Positions 19,141 through 27,398 of a stretch of 64,000 bases of DNA are shown here, piece by piece; the first letter of the stretch is position 1, and each line of letters opens with the position of its first letter. Below the pieces are notes generated by a model. That model was given only the letters and a program-made list of their open reading frames with translations. It did no database searches and was not told the origin of the DNA. Source of the DNA: an uncultured Brevibacillus sp. (GTDB lineage: Bacteria; Bacillota; Bacilli; Brevibacillales; Brevibacillaceae). Location: assembly GCA_946402065.1 (NCBI GenBank), contig CAMIVR010000013.1, forward strand, positions 1 to 64,000, given 5' to 3'. A program made the translations under genes and the position numbers.

Positions 19141-20099
19141 TACAGATTTAAGACGATTTTATCCGAAGCTGCACGCGAGACACAGGTGAGCATGACGTTT
19201 TGCTCGCGTTTCTCCTCGTCACTCAGGACAACGTCACAGTGTTCGATCTGGCCGTCAAGCACTTCGACCATGCACGTACCGCAACCGCCGACCCGACAGG
19301 AGTAGGGCGCTTTGATCCCGGCTGCCAGCAGCGCGTCGAGCAGCGTCTGGTTCTGTGCGACATCGACGGTTGTGCCGCTGCGCTTCAATTCCGCCCGAAA
19401 CGGTTGGATGTGTTGCGGGCGAGGCGGGGTGAACAATTCAAAGTGAACGCTGTCCTTGGGGTAGCCGTATTGCAGAGCAGACTGGGAAAATTGCTTGACC
19501 ATCGCCTCGGGGCCGCAGAAGTACACGTGTGTTCCAATGTATTGGTCGCGCATGGAATCAGGCAGCATCCGGTTGTTTTCTGTCGAAAAGTAGAAGTGCA
19601 CATGTCCCGCGTATTCGTTGGCAAGCCATTCGTAAAACGCACATCGCTCTCTCGATTTGGCTGCGTAGTGCAATTCAAAGGAACAGTCTTTCTGTTTGAG
19701 TTCAGCCAGCATCGACAAAAACGGAGTGATGCCGATGCCGGCTGCGTATAAGGCGTGGTGTCTGGCGCAGAAGCTGAGCGGGAAATGGTTTTTTGGGTAG
19801 CTGATAGCGAGTTCCGTCCCTGGCTGTACATAATGATGCCAGTGGTAAGACCCTCCTCTGGAAGCAGGATCGAGCTGGACGGCTATCTCGTAAAAGCTCG
19901 TCTGGTCAGGAGCACTTACGAGAGAGTAATGTCGCTCATATACTGTTTCATCCGTTAGCAGGTATGTCGTAATATGTGACCCCGGGCTGAACCGCGGCAA
20001 TGCGCCGCCTGTTTTCGGGACGAGGCAAAAGCGCTTGACAGTTGGCGTTTCCAGGACAATGTCCTTGACAAACACCTTCAACATGGAATCTATTAGCAT
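19140..20099 (-). CDS. PDR/VanB-type ferredoxin reductase of a monooxygenase
   Basis: 319-residue electron-transfer flavoprotein with three parts. A flavin-binding barrel (FSPGSHITTYL, RHYSLVSAP) comes first, then an NAD-binding domain (AAGIGITPFLSMLAEL, HVYFCGPEAMV), then a C-terminal plant-type [2Fe-2S] ferredoxin with CRVGGCGTC and a fourth Cys in MLTCVS. It would pass electrons from NAD(P)H to the oxygenase encoded upstream. It is the last gene of a three-gene minus-strand operon with the DmmA-like and heme N-demethylase genes. ATG 20099 follows GGAAGGA. Confidence 0.9.
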   Translation of the reverse strand: MLIDSMLKVFVKDIVLETPTVKRFCLVPKTGGALPRFSPGSHITTYLLTDETVYERHYSLVSAPDQTSFYEIAVQLDPASRGGSYHWHHYVQPGTELAISYPKNHFPLSFCARHHALYAAGIGITPFLSMLAELKQKDCSFELHYAAKSRERCAFYEWLANEYAGHVHFYFSTENNRMLPDSMRDQYIGTHVYFCGPEAMVKQFSQSALQYGYPKDSVHFELFTPPRPQHIQPFRAELKRSGTTVDVAQNQTLLDALLAAGIKAPYSCRVGGCGTCMVEVLDGQIEHCDVVLSDEEKREQNVMLTCVSRAASDKIVLNL

Positions 20100-20126
20100 G
20101 GCTCTATGTCCTTCCCATCCTATTTA

Positions 20127-20192
20127 GGCATCGCGATGAAATAACTTCCGCTGATATTTGCCAGCAAAAGCGGGAACTAATTTCATCGCGAG
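20127..20192 (-). repeat. imperfect inverted repeat between two operon genes
   Basis: GCATCGCGATGAAAT...CCGC faces GCGG...ATTTCATCGCGA with about 20 bases between. It fills the gap between the DmmA-like gene and the reductase and may be a processing or partial termination site. There is no T tract. Confidence 0.4.
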
Positions 20193-20680
20193 CCCTTACC
20201 CTTAATGACGACGCTCCCTAAGTACGCATTCAATCGGCGTGAGTAGTGCTCGGAAACATGCAGTTCGTGACCGCAGTATACGCAAGCGATAACAGACTCG
20301 GTGATGTGTTTGTTCAGCTGTTGGCAGCAGGAGCAATACACATTTTTCTTTTTTTCACCGAAGCCTACTTTTGCCATCTCACTCGCCGAAAATCCGCTTT
20401 TTTCTGCAAGCTGGCTCAATGGCTCTAATGTGTCCCATGACGTTAATATGTAAAGATATGTTCCCATTCGCTGTTTGCATAAATTTTCTTCCAGCGATTT
20501 TTTCAAGGAATTCAGGTTTTGGCAATTTTCGTGACTGAGATAATGCAATTCAAACGGGATATCTTCGGCAGCGCAAGAACGGCTCAGCGAAAAAGCGGTT
20601 GAACTGCCTAGCTCATCGGTGATAAACAAGTATTTTCGTTTGTTTGCTTCAAGGGTTGGCACTTTCTGTGGAATGTCCAT
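20183..20680 (-). CDS. DmmA-like dimethylamine monooxygenase subunit
   Basis: 165-residue cytosolic protein resembling the DmmA family subunit of dimethylamine monooxygenase. The N-terminal part has a flavodoxin-like or sensor-like fold (YLFITDELGSSTAF, YLYILTSWDTLEPL). The C-terminus has a zinc-ribbon pattern, CSCCQQL...CVYCGHELHVSEHYS, near residues 113-145. Position between the heme oxygenase and the reductase supports the call. ATG 20680 is chosen from GAGGTG nine bases before it; a GTG at 20692 would add four residues. Confidence 0.75.
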   Translation of the reverse strand: MDIPQKVPTLEANKRKYLFITDELGSSTAFSLSRSCAAEDIPFELHYLSHENCQNLNSLKKSLEENLCKQRMGTYLYILTSWDTLEPLSQLAEKSGFSASEMAKVGFGEKKKNVYCSCCQQLNKHITESVIACVYCGHELHVSEHYSRRLNAYLGSVVIKGKGSR

Positions 20681-20704
20681 TTCACCTATCACCTCGTCAA
20701 TTTA

Positions 20705-20785
20705 CTGGGGAGAACAGCATAGCGATGAAAGTGGCAGCTTGTCGTCTTTTTTACGACAGCTGACGCTTGTCGTCTTGTTCACGAC
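20705..20785 (-). repeat. tandem hairpin repeat after the heme oxygenase gene
   Basis: On the minus strand, directly after the stop codon, a unit of about 21 bases appears twice 27 bases apart: GTCGTGAACAAGACGACAAGC and GTCGTAAAAAAGACGACAAGC. Each is a 5-bp GTCGT/ACGAC hairpin. The first overlaps the TGA. Confidence 0.6.
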
Positions 20786-21720
20786 TGCTGGAGCTTGTTC
20801 TCGAGATAAGCCAGTACGGCATTTTTATAGAGCATCATGCCTTTATACTCCGCGATGTAGTCCGGAAGCTCGACAAGGATGTTATAGATCTGGGCAAGCC
20901 AGGAACGCTTTTGCGCAATCTCCTCCAGGGAGATGAGATGTGTGTGGATCGTAAACAGGATGGAATGAGTCCGGGGCAAACGAAACAGCTTTTGTACTTC
21001 GACGCGCAATTGAACGAGCTGGCCGGCATTATCAGCAGTGACACGCTGCCTTTCTTGCCCCCACAGATGGAACGTTTCCAACGAAGTGTCGAGTCGGCGA
21101 CCGGCGTTCAGTGACCAATTGCGCCGTACCCACGGTTTGCCTGCTTCCAGCCGCATGATGAAATTGCGAATTTTCACATCCAGGCCACCTTCGGTAAAGC
21201 GGGTGATCGGAGAGTGAATCTCGACGAACGTCATGCCGAGATTAAACTCAAGCGACCAGTTCGCCGGAAAGCAGAGCTGGCCGGCATCGAGGTACAGGTC
21301 ATGGTCGCGTTGGCCCATCAGGATGAGATCCTCCTGGACATGACGGCCGACGAAATTCAGCGGTTCATACGGCAAGCTGGCATTGTTGCCAAAAATAAAC
21401 TGCTCCCGCTCGTTTGTCTTGTGGTTGGTAAACGTCCAGATGTCGCCATTGATGTGCAGCTGGAAATCATCCGGGCTCATCTCTGCCAGATTGTGCAAAA
21501 TCAGGCTGACGATTTCCCATTGCGCTTCATTTGTATGGGGGAGGGCTTGAAAGCAGCGAGTAGGGTGATCAAGGAGCAGCTTGCGTTTCAGCGTAATCTC
21601 TTCTTCGTATTCGGAAGTCAAGTCTACAGCATAGGGCGGATCAAGCAGGACTGAGTTGTTTGAATAACGATACGTGTCTTCTTTAAAAGGAAATGGAAAA
21701 GTGGCCAGTCCTTTAGCCAA
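20779..21720 (-). CDS. heme-dependent oxidative N-demethylase (DUF3445) alpha subunit
   Basis: 313-residue oxygenase of the HODM/DUF3445 family, a heme enzyme with a PAS-like fold that removes a methyl group from dimethylamine as formaldehyde. Family blocks seen are FPFPFKEDTYRYSN near the start, FANWSLEFNLGM-like CFPANWSLEFNLGM, FVEIHSPITRF and VRRNWSLNAGRRLDTSLETF. The TTG at 21720 is chosen because GTGAGGTG lies 7 bases before it and a sigma-A promoter stands just upstream. Longer readings to 21861 would include the promoter. First gene of the dmm-like operon. Confidence 0.85.
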   Translation of the reverse strand: MAKGLATFPFPFKEDTYRYSNNSVLLDPPYAVDLTSEYEEEITLKRKLLLDHPTRCFQALPHTNEAQWEIVSLILHNLAEMSPDDFQLHINGDIWTFTNHKTNEREQFIFGNNASLPYEPLNFVGRHVQEDLILMGQRDHDLYLDAGQLCFPANWSLEFNLGMTFVEIHSPITRFTEGGLDVKIRNFIMRLEAGKPWVRRNWSLNAGRRLDTSLETFHLWGQERQRVTADNAGQLVQLRVEVQKLFRLPRTHSILFTIHTHLISLEEIAQKRSWLAQIYNILVELPDYIAEYKGMMLYKNAVLAYLENKLQQS

Positions 21721-22101
21721 AGAGAGGCACCTCACTTTCTGTTTTAGTTTAATTATAACGGAATGGGCATACACTTCAATAAAATTTGTGACAATTCTGT
21801 TTTTGGATGCCCGATTGGCAGCCCCATGATTGGGTAACACTGGTGGTACGGGGCCTCGCACGATCTGAAAGAAAATCTCTTGCGTGTTTTAAAAAACGTC
21901 GCGTTTGCTGAGGATCAGGCGAACAGCCAGCTGACAGGTTTTCGCTTTTCACCGGATATGATGCAGCCATTCCGATTTTCCCTTTCCTACTTTTAAAGAA
22001 CTTTTCTAGCAGGTTCCATGGCGTTATGGTCGTGAATGTTTTATACTAGCATGTAGATGATAGAATAGTCGCAGAATGTACACGTGAAAGGATTGCCATG
22101 C
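21721..22101. other. divergent intergenic region with a possible coding remnant
   Basis: A 381-base gap. The minus-strand promoter of the N-demethylase operon occupies 21752-21779. On the plus strand, 21843-21995 can be read as HDLKENLLRVLKNVAFAE and so on to a TAA after SLSYF, which has the look of a gene's 3' end. It has no start or ribosome binding site and I cannot name a family, so it may be a relic or chance. Confidence 0.35.
21752..21779 (-). promoter_or_regulatory. sigma-A promoter of the N-demethylase operon
   Basis: On the minus strand TTGAAG (21779-21774), a 16-base spacer and a perfect TATAAT (21757-21752). Transcription would begin near 21745, about 25 bases before the TTG start. 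Confidence 0.65.
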
Positions 22102-23124
22102 ATGCAGCCACTACTAGAAGAAAGTTCAGTACGTACAAGTGTAAGGAGAAGACGCAGGACAAGAAAAAAAACCCGGCCAATTGCACGAATATTACTAATT
22201 GCTGTCTGTTTTTGCATATATGTTGTCTTGTCTACGGGCGCCCTGGCTTTATACGGCCCGTTTGAAAACTTGCGCAGCACGCTGATCGGCATGGTGTTGA
22301 CCAGTCGCCACCCATGGTGGATAGAGCCGTTTTATTCGGCAGAGACGCTGGCCAAATATAAACCGATCGGCCTTGACGAGATGGAGCGCGGTACGCTCAA
22401 TGCCCATAATTATTCCAGCGTTGACGATCAGGGAATCGAGGTTGTCCCGATTAAAACCGCCAAATACAGCGGAGCGCTGTTGATTGTTCATGATCCGAAG
22501 CGCGTTCATGTCGCGGTTACCAAACACCTGAACAGTGTAGGAGAGACGGTAAGCGACATGGTCAATGGAGCAGGGGGGATCGCTGGCATCAATGCAGGCG
22601 GTTTTTTCGATCGCCAGGGACTCGGTACGGGAGGCATTCCCATGGGGATTACGATTTCCCGCGGCAAGTACATCAGCGGTGACAAAACCACGTTGCAGCC
22701 CGTTATCGGCATTACGAAGAACGGGGCGCTGGTCGTTGGAAAATACCGCTATGACGAACTGGTCAAGCTCCAGGTAGAAGACGCCATTTCCTTTGGCCCG
22801 GCGCTGGTCCAGGATGGCAAGCCTTATTTGAAATCAAGTGACGGCTCCTGGGGAATCGCCCCGCGTTCGGCGATCGGACAGCGGGAGGATGGGGCGATTA
22901 TGCTGCTGGCCATTTCCGGTCGCGGCAACAACGGACTCGGGGCATCACTGCTTGATTGCCAGGAAATCATGCTTCAGCATGGGGCATTTGTTGCCGGCAA
23001 CCTCGATGGCGGATACAGTACGGAATTGTACTATGACAAGGAATTCATTGTGCCGCCGTCCAACCCGTTAGGCGAACGGTTTGTTGCGACGAGTTTTATT
23101 GTGGATGATGTGAGTGCGCCATGA
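22102..23124 (+). CDS. membrane-anchored phosphodiester glycosidase (NAGPA domain)
   Basis: 340-residue type II membrane protein. A very basic cytoplasmic tail (RRRRRTRKKTRP) precedes one membrane helix (ILLIAVCFCIYVVLSTGALAL). The outer part has an NAGPA/phosphodiester glycosidase domain: VNGAGGIAGINAGGFFD, GGIPMGITISRGK, FGPALVQDGKP, GIAPRSAIGQREDG, ISGRGNNGLG and a final GNLDGGYSTEL. The domain hydrolyses sugar phosphodiesters, and bacterial members have been tied to cell-envelope polymer metabolism. AAAGGA places the ATG at 22102. It overlaps the next gene by 4 bases. Confidence 0.87.
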   Translation: MQPLLEESSVRTSVRRRRRTRKKTRPIARILLIAVCFCIYVVLSTGALALYGPFENLRSTLIGMVLTSRHPWWIEPFYSAETLAKYKPIGLDEMERGTLNAHNYSSVDDQGIEVVPIKTAKYSGALLIVHDPKRVHVAVTKHLNSVGETVSDMVNGAGGIAGINAGGFFDRQGLGTGGIPMGITISRGKYISGDKTTLQPVIGITKNGALVVGKYRYDELVKLQVEDAISFGPALVQDGKPYLKSSDGSWGIAPRSAIGQREDGAIMLLAISGRGNNGLGASLLDCQEIMLQHGAFVAGNLDGGYSTELYYDKEFIVPPSNPLGERFVATSFIVDDVSAP

Positions 23125-23855
23125 CGAAAAAAGGGATGAACAAATACGTAAAGCGTTGGATCAGTCTGTTTGTGTTGCTCACCGTCTTTCAAGTACTCGG
23201 ATTGTACGGAGTCGACCGCTTTCTCCAACCAGAGACCGCCGTCGCACTGCCTGAGAAGCCGGTACCGAAAGAAGAGGAAATCACACTGGAGATTCCGCCG
23301 GAAGCAAATGATGTGCAGTACAGCCCGGATAAACGTCATGCCGCCTACATGACGGGTGAAGGGCAGTTGGAGGTCGTTGGCAGGACTGGCGTGCTGTTTA
23401 CCAAAAACGCCGACAAAATCAGCAATGTGCAGTGGTTAAGTAAAACGACGTTGCTGTACTTCTCGCAAACGAACAATTTAAAAGCCTATCTCGTTCAATT
23501 TCACGGCGTAGAGGAAGATGATGTCAAATCTGTCCTGCTGCACCAATGGTCAGGGAAAAAGAGCACGGTTCAGCAAGTACATTTCTCTCCATACATCGAA
23601 TTCCTCTACATGATCATCGACAGAGGCAGCTATAGTGACGTGTACAAGTACGAAGCCATTCAAGGCACGCGCCGCGTCCCTCTGGATAACGTGAAGCTGG
23701 AACGAACGGAGTATGACGACAAGACAGACGTCTTGCTGTTGTATTCGGAGAGCGGCAAAATGTGGCGCTACGAGAAGGATACGCTGTATGATTCGAACGG
23801 ACGGGTTGTAAGAACCTCTCCGCCACCGGTGAACCATCAAGTGATTGGGAAATAA
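23121..23855 (+). CDS. membrane-anchored protein with propeller-like repeats
   Basis: 244-residue protein with an N-terminal membrane anchor (WISLFVLLTVFQVLGLYGV), a Pro/Glu spacer (PEKPVPKEEEITLEIPPE) and an extracellular region of short beta blades (VQYSPDKRHAAYMTGEG, NVQWLSKTTLLYFS, VHFSPYIEFLYMIID). These suggest TolB- or WD40-type repeats, too few for a whole propeller. It is translationally coupled (ATGA overlap) to the NAGPA protein and probably works with it at the cell surface. No enzyme motif is visible. Confidence 0.75.
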   Translation: MTKKGMNKYVKRWISLFVLLTVFQVLGLYGVDRFLQPETAVALPEKPVPKEEEITLEIPPEANDVQYSPDKRHAAYMTGEGQLEVVGRTGVLFTKNADKISNVQWLSKTTLLYFSQTNNLKAYLVQFHGVEEDDVKSVLLHQWSGKKSTVQQVHFSPYIEFLYMIIDRGSYSDVYKYEAIQGTRRVPLDNVKLERTEYDDKTDVLLLYSESGKMWRYEKDTLYDSNGRVVRTSPPPVNHQVIGK

Positions 23856-24187
23856 GCAACAAAAATGCGCCCAAGGTCCCTGTCACTCCTCATGATTTGG
23901 CGCAAACATGAATATGTTGTACGATAATCCCGTTCCGGCGATCAAAAGCCGGGCGGGTTTTTTAGCTTCGAAAAGTTTAAGCTCCCTAATGAAATAGACT
24001 CTCCTAATGATGGGAAAAAGGAGTCCGACGAGATGACAGTTGAAGCTGATTACTACAAAAAAACACTAGACAAGATGTAATAAAATTCTGTTAAATTAAC
24101 TTACAATTTGTATTGAAATTATTGCGAAAAATTCGAAAAACATAAGTTACACTAAACAATATCCAAACAAATTAGGAGGGATATTTG
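23856..24187. other. intergenic region before the alcohol dehydrogenase
   Basis: A 332-base gap. It holds the terminator at 23929-23963 and then about 200 bases of AT-rich sequence with several overlapping TTGAAA/TATT-like elements that probably include the alcohol dehydrogenase promoter. I cannot pick one with confidence, and no small gene is supported. Confidence 0.5.
23929..23963 (+). terminator. terminator of the NAGPA operon
   Basis: CCCGTTCCGGC pairs with GCCGGGCGGG (interior mismatches), followed by TTTTTT at 23957-23962. Confidence 0.65.
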
Positions 24188-25348
24188 ATGATCTGGGATT
24201 TCAACTTTCGTCTGCCAACATGTATTGAATTCGGTAATGGAAAAATAAAAAAGCTGGGAGAGCGCGTACGGGAGTTGGGAGGAACTAAAGTTCAGCTGAT
24301 TACCGATCAAGGGATTGTAAACTCCGGTATTTTACGGAAAATCACGGATCTCTTACAAGCCGAGCAAATAGATTTTGTCGTCTACGACCAGGTAAAACCA
24401 AATCCGCGTGACGTCGATTGCATGACTGCGTACAGACAAGCCCAGGAAGCCGGGGTAGATCTGTTGGTAGGCATCGGCGGCGGCAGTTCCATGGACACGG
24501 CAAAAGCTGTCGGGACGTTATTGAGTCACGGTGGAGATATAAAAGACTGGTACGGGTTAAATGTGCTGCAGCACCCGATTACCCCCCTTATCTGTATCCC
24601 TACTACAGCAGGGACCGGAAGTGAGATTACGTTCTTTGCCGTGGTCACGGACACGACGACAAAGCTGAAAATGAATATCCTCGACGCCCGTGTCGCTCCC
24701 AAAATTGCCTTGTTAGACCCTGAATTGACACTTACCTTACCCAGTCATGTAACCGCTTCAACAGGGATGGACGCCTTGACACATGCGATCGAGGCATATA
24801 CGTGTAATATTTCCGAACCGATTACCGATGCCTTGGCCCTTTACGCGATTGATCAAATTGTGAAGTACCTGCCGATAGCGGTGGAGGATGGAAACAACCT
24901 GGAAGCGAGAAAGCAAATGCTTTCAGCAAGTCTAATCGCAGGGATCGCTTTTGGCAATTCGGACGTCGGAGGAGTGCACTGTATGGCTGAAGCCCTCGGC
25001 GGCTTGTACGACACTCCGCACGGTGTAGCGAACTCAATGCTGTTGCCTTACGTGTTTGAATACAACATTCCGTCTGATCCGGAAAAACACGCGGTTGTTG
25101 CGGAGCGGCTAGGGGCGAACCGCCAAGGAAAGAGTACGGAAGAGGTTGCCCATGAAGGTGTACAGCTTCTGAAAAAACTGGCAGAGACCGTTCGCATTCC
25201 CAAGATGAAGGACTTGGAAAAGATTGATCCGAATGATTTTCCTTACCTTGCCGAGGGTGCGACCAAAAACGTATCTGCCCCAAGCAATCCTCGTCCTGCT
25301 TCAAAAGAAGATTACCTTGAATTATTTCACAGAGCTTACAATGGATAA
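24188..25348 (+). CDS. iron-containing (type III) alcohol dehydrogenase
   Basis: 386-residue cytosolic NAD(P)-dependent alcohol dehydrogenase. The N-terminal nucleotide domain has GIGGGSSMDTAKAVG near 96-110 and PTTAGTGSE near 138. The metal-binding domain has GMDALTHAIEAY and a His-rich block ending in YDTPHGVANSMLLPYV. The alcohol substrate is unknown. Within the group of permease, unknown protein and aldehyde dehydrogenase it should make an aldehyde for the downstream dehydrogenase, as in choline or amino-alcohol oxidation. ATG 24188 follows AGGAGGG. Confidence 0.88.
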   Translation: MIWDFNFRLPTCIEFGNGKIKKLGERVRELGGTKVQLITDQGIVNSGILRKITDLLQAEQIDFVVYDQVKPNPRDVDCMTAYRQAQEAGVDLLVGIGGGSSMDTAKAVGTLLSHGGDIKDWYGLNVLQHPITPLICIPTTAGTGSEITFFAVVTDTTTKLKMNILDARVAPKIALLDPELTLTLPSHVTASTGMDALTHAIEAYTCNISEPITDALALYAIDQIVKYLPIAVEDGNNLEARKQMLSASLIAGIAFGNSDVGGVHCMAEALGGLYDTPHGVANSMLLPYVFEYNIPSDPEKHAVVAERLGANRQGKSTEEVAHEGVQLLKKLAETVRIPKMKDLEKIDPNDFPYLAEGATKNVSAPSNPRPASKEDYLELFHRAYNG

Positions 25349-25392
25349 AGCATCGTGTAGCTGTAAAGTAACTTGAAAGTGAGTGGATAGTG

Positions 25393-26811
25393 ATGAGCGA
25401 TTTGAAGCTGAACCGTACACTAGGTTTTTGGGCAGCTTATTCAGCTTCCGTAGGTTTGGTTGTTTCTGGTACCGCGATGGTTACCTTGGGGAATGGTTAC
25501 GGAGTTGGCGGACCGGCATTTAGTATCATTGCGTTTATCGCCCTCATTGTCATTTTGTGTGTCGCGCTTTCCTATTCGGAAATGGCGGCAATGGTTCCCG
25601 GAGCGGGGATGGTCGGAGAGTATACGCTGCCTGCGTTGGGAAAATTGCCCGCCTTGTTCGCAGTGCTGGCCGGTTACATCGTCTTGGTTGGAACTGATGG
25701 CGGAACCAACATGATTATCGGTGGCCAGTCGCTGGAGACACTCACAGGAGTGCCGTGGTATATAGGAGTTAGCGTTATTTTGATCTTTCTCGTTACCATC
25801 AACCTCATGGGCGTTTCGGTTTTCGGCAAGGTTCAAACAGTTTTGGCGATCAGCATGATGGGGCTATTAGGGTTGCTTGGCATTTGGGGATTGACTGAGA
25901 TCGGTACAGAACAACCGCTTGCGACACCTGTTCCCTTCTCACCGATCAGTTGGACTGCGCAAGCCGCAACGCTAGGTGGAGCGATATGGCTCTTTATCGG
26001 GATGGAGTTTGTCGCCCCGCTTGCAGAAGAAGTAAAAAACCCCGGCAAGACGATCCCGCTTGCGATGCTGTTCGGTTGTTTCACAATCTGGCTGGTTGAC
26101 CTGTTGTTCGGTTTAGGGGTGACGAAGTACATTTCGCTTGACGCTCTGGCTCAATCGACGATTCCCCATGTTGACGGGGCTGCCGCAATGCTGGGCAAAC
26201 CTGGTTTGGTGATCATGGGCATCGTATCGATCATAGCTGCAATTACGACTTGCGACACCTATCTCGTGGCGGTGCCTCGGATGCTCTACGGCTTGTCCAA
26301 GGAAGGTCTCTTGCCGAAGATTTTCTCCTATCTGCATCCCAAGACCCGGACACCTTGGTACGGCATCTTTTTCGTTGTCCTGCTCACGTTAATCGTGCTC
26401 GTGTACGCTGTAATCAACCAAGCGAATATTGATTTTGTCAAATTAATGATCAATGTGGCATGTTCTACCTGGTTGATGTCATATATTATTACGCAAATCG
26501 ATGTGCTTGTGCTGCGGACGAAGTACCCAAAGCAGCCGCGCCCATTTAAAACGCCGCTCTACCCGCTGCCGCAAATGATTGGCATTGTGATGTGTGTGTA
26601 CATGATTTACACGTTGTACGCTGACCCGCAAGTATTGGTTATCTCTCTCATTGTCAGCAGCTTGATTGTCATTTTTGGTGTCATCTACCTGAGAGCGACA
26701 GGACAGGAGTTATTTAAGCCAGTTCCCTTGGAGAAAATTTACGAGGGGATCCGTAAACGCAGCGAGTTTGACACCGCTTATGAGGAAATCGAAGAAACGT
26801 CTGCGGTCTAG
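25393..26811 (+). CDS. APC superfamily amino acid/amine permease
   Basis: 472-residue membrane transporter with about 12 helices. The first helix begins with the typical GFWAAYSASVGLVVSGTAMV, and EEVKNPGKTIPLAMLFGC near 220 is the usual post-helix-6 motif of amino acid permeases. The substrate is probably an amino acid or an amine that feeds the alcohol and aldehyde dehydrogenases on each side. It begins 44 bases after the alcohol dehydrogenase and is in the same operon. Confidence 0.87.
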   Translation: MSDLKLNRTLGFWAAYSASVGLVVSGTAMVTLGNGYGVGGPAFSIIAFIALIVILCVALSYSEMAAMVPGAGMVGEYTLPALGKLPALFAVLAGYIVLVGTDGGTNMIIGGQSLETLTGVPWYIGVSVILIFLVTINLMGVSVFGKVQTVLAISMMGLLGLLGIWGLTEIGTEQPLATPVPFSPISWTAQAATLGGAIWLFIGMEFVAPLAEEVKNPGKTIPLAMLFGCFTIWLVDLLFGLGVTKYISLDALAQSTIPHVDGAAAMLGKPGLVIMGIVSIIAAITTCDTYLVAVPRMLYGLSKEGLLPKIFSYLHPKTRTPWYGIFFVVLLTLIVLVYAVINQANIDFVKLMINVACSTWLMSYIITQIDVLVLRTKYPKQPRPFKTPLYPLPQMIGIVMCVYMIYTLYADPQVLVISLIVSSLIVIFGVIYLRATGQELFKPVPLEKIYEGIRKRSEFDTAYEEIEETSAV

Positions 26812-26820
26812 GAGGAATAG

Positions 26821-27393
26821 ATGGGAATTTATGCAGCCATCGATAACCGGGCATGGAAAATGCTGAACATAGTGGCGAATGAGTTTCAGTCGTTTACCCC
26901 CATCAGCTCTGTTTCTGCCAATCGTATTGTGTTTGACGGATCAAAGCTAGGTGTTGAGCGGTTAACCGCTAGTTACAACTTGATTAATAAATGGATGGGG
27001 CGGGTGTACATTTACACCTGGACCTGGTCGCTCCCGGATGATAAACCAGTGCAAGACATGACGATTCGTTTAACATACGCAGGGAAGTTAAACGGCAATC
27101 GAAAGGAGATCAGGTTTGTTTCCAAGCAAGCCACACCATTGCTTGATCGGTTAAACAGCGATAAGCTGATAGATGAGCTTTGCAACGAGGTCGACTACGA
27201 ACGGGTGGAATTGCGTTATTCCATAGCGGAAAAGATGTGGCACGTACAGATGAGACCCAACTATGGCGATTTTATCTGGATTCTTCTGCCTCCGGTAAAA
27301 TACGCCCGCAGACCGAAGACTTCGGAAACGACGAGCACTATGAACCTCATGAAACAATTAGTTCATTTCATAAAAGATAGAGAAGAGGAGTGA
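26821..27393 (+). CDS. unknown protein of the dehydrogenase operon
   Basis: 190-residue soluble protein that I do not recognise. It has no signal peptide or membrane helix. Aromatic and beta-strand-rich stretches (KWMGRVYIYTWTWSLPDD, VELRYSIAEKMWHVQMRP, GDFIWILLPPVKYAR) dominate the centre and a basic-acidic helix ends it. It lies tightly between the permease (9-base gap, AGGAGG before the ATG) and the aldehyde dehydrogenase (4-base overlap with an alternative start), so it should share their pathway. A regulatory or accessory role is only a guess. Confidence 0.75.
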   Translation: MGIYAAIDNRAWKMLNIVANEFQSFTPISSVSANRIVFDGSKLGVERLTASYNLINKWMGRVYIYTWTWSLPDDKPVQDMTIRLTYAGKLNGNRKEIRFVSKQATPLLDRLNSDKLIDELCNEVDYERVELRYSIAEKMWHVQMRPNYGDFIWILLPPVKYARRPKTSETTSTMNLMKQLVHFIKDREEE

Positions 27394-27398
27394 ATAGG

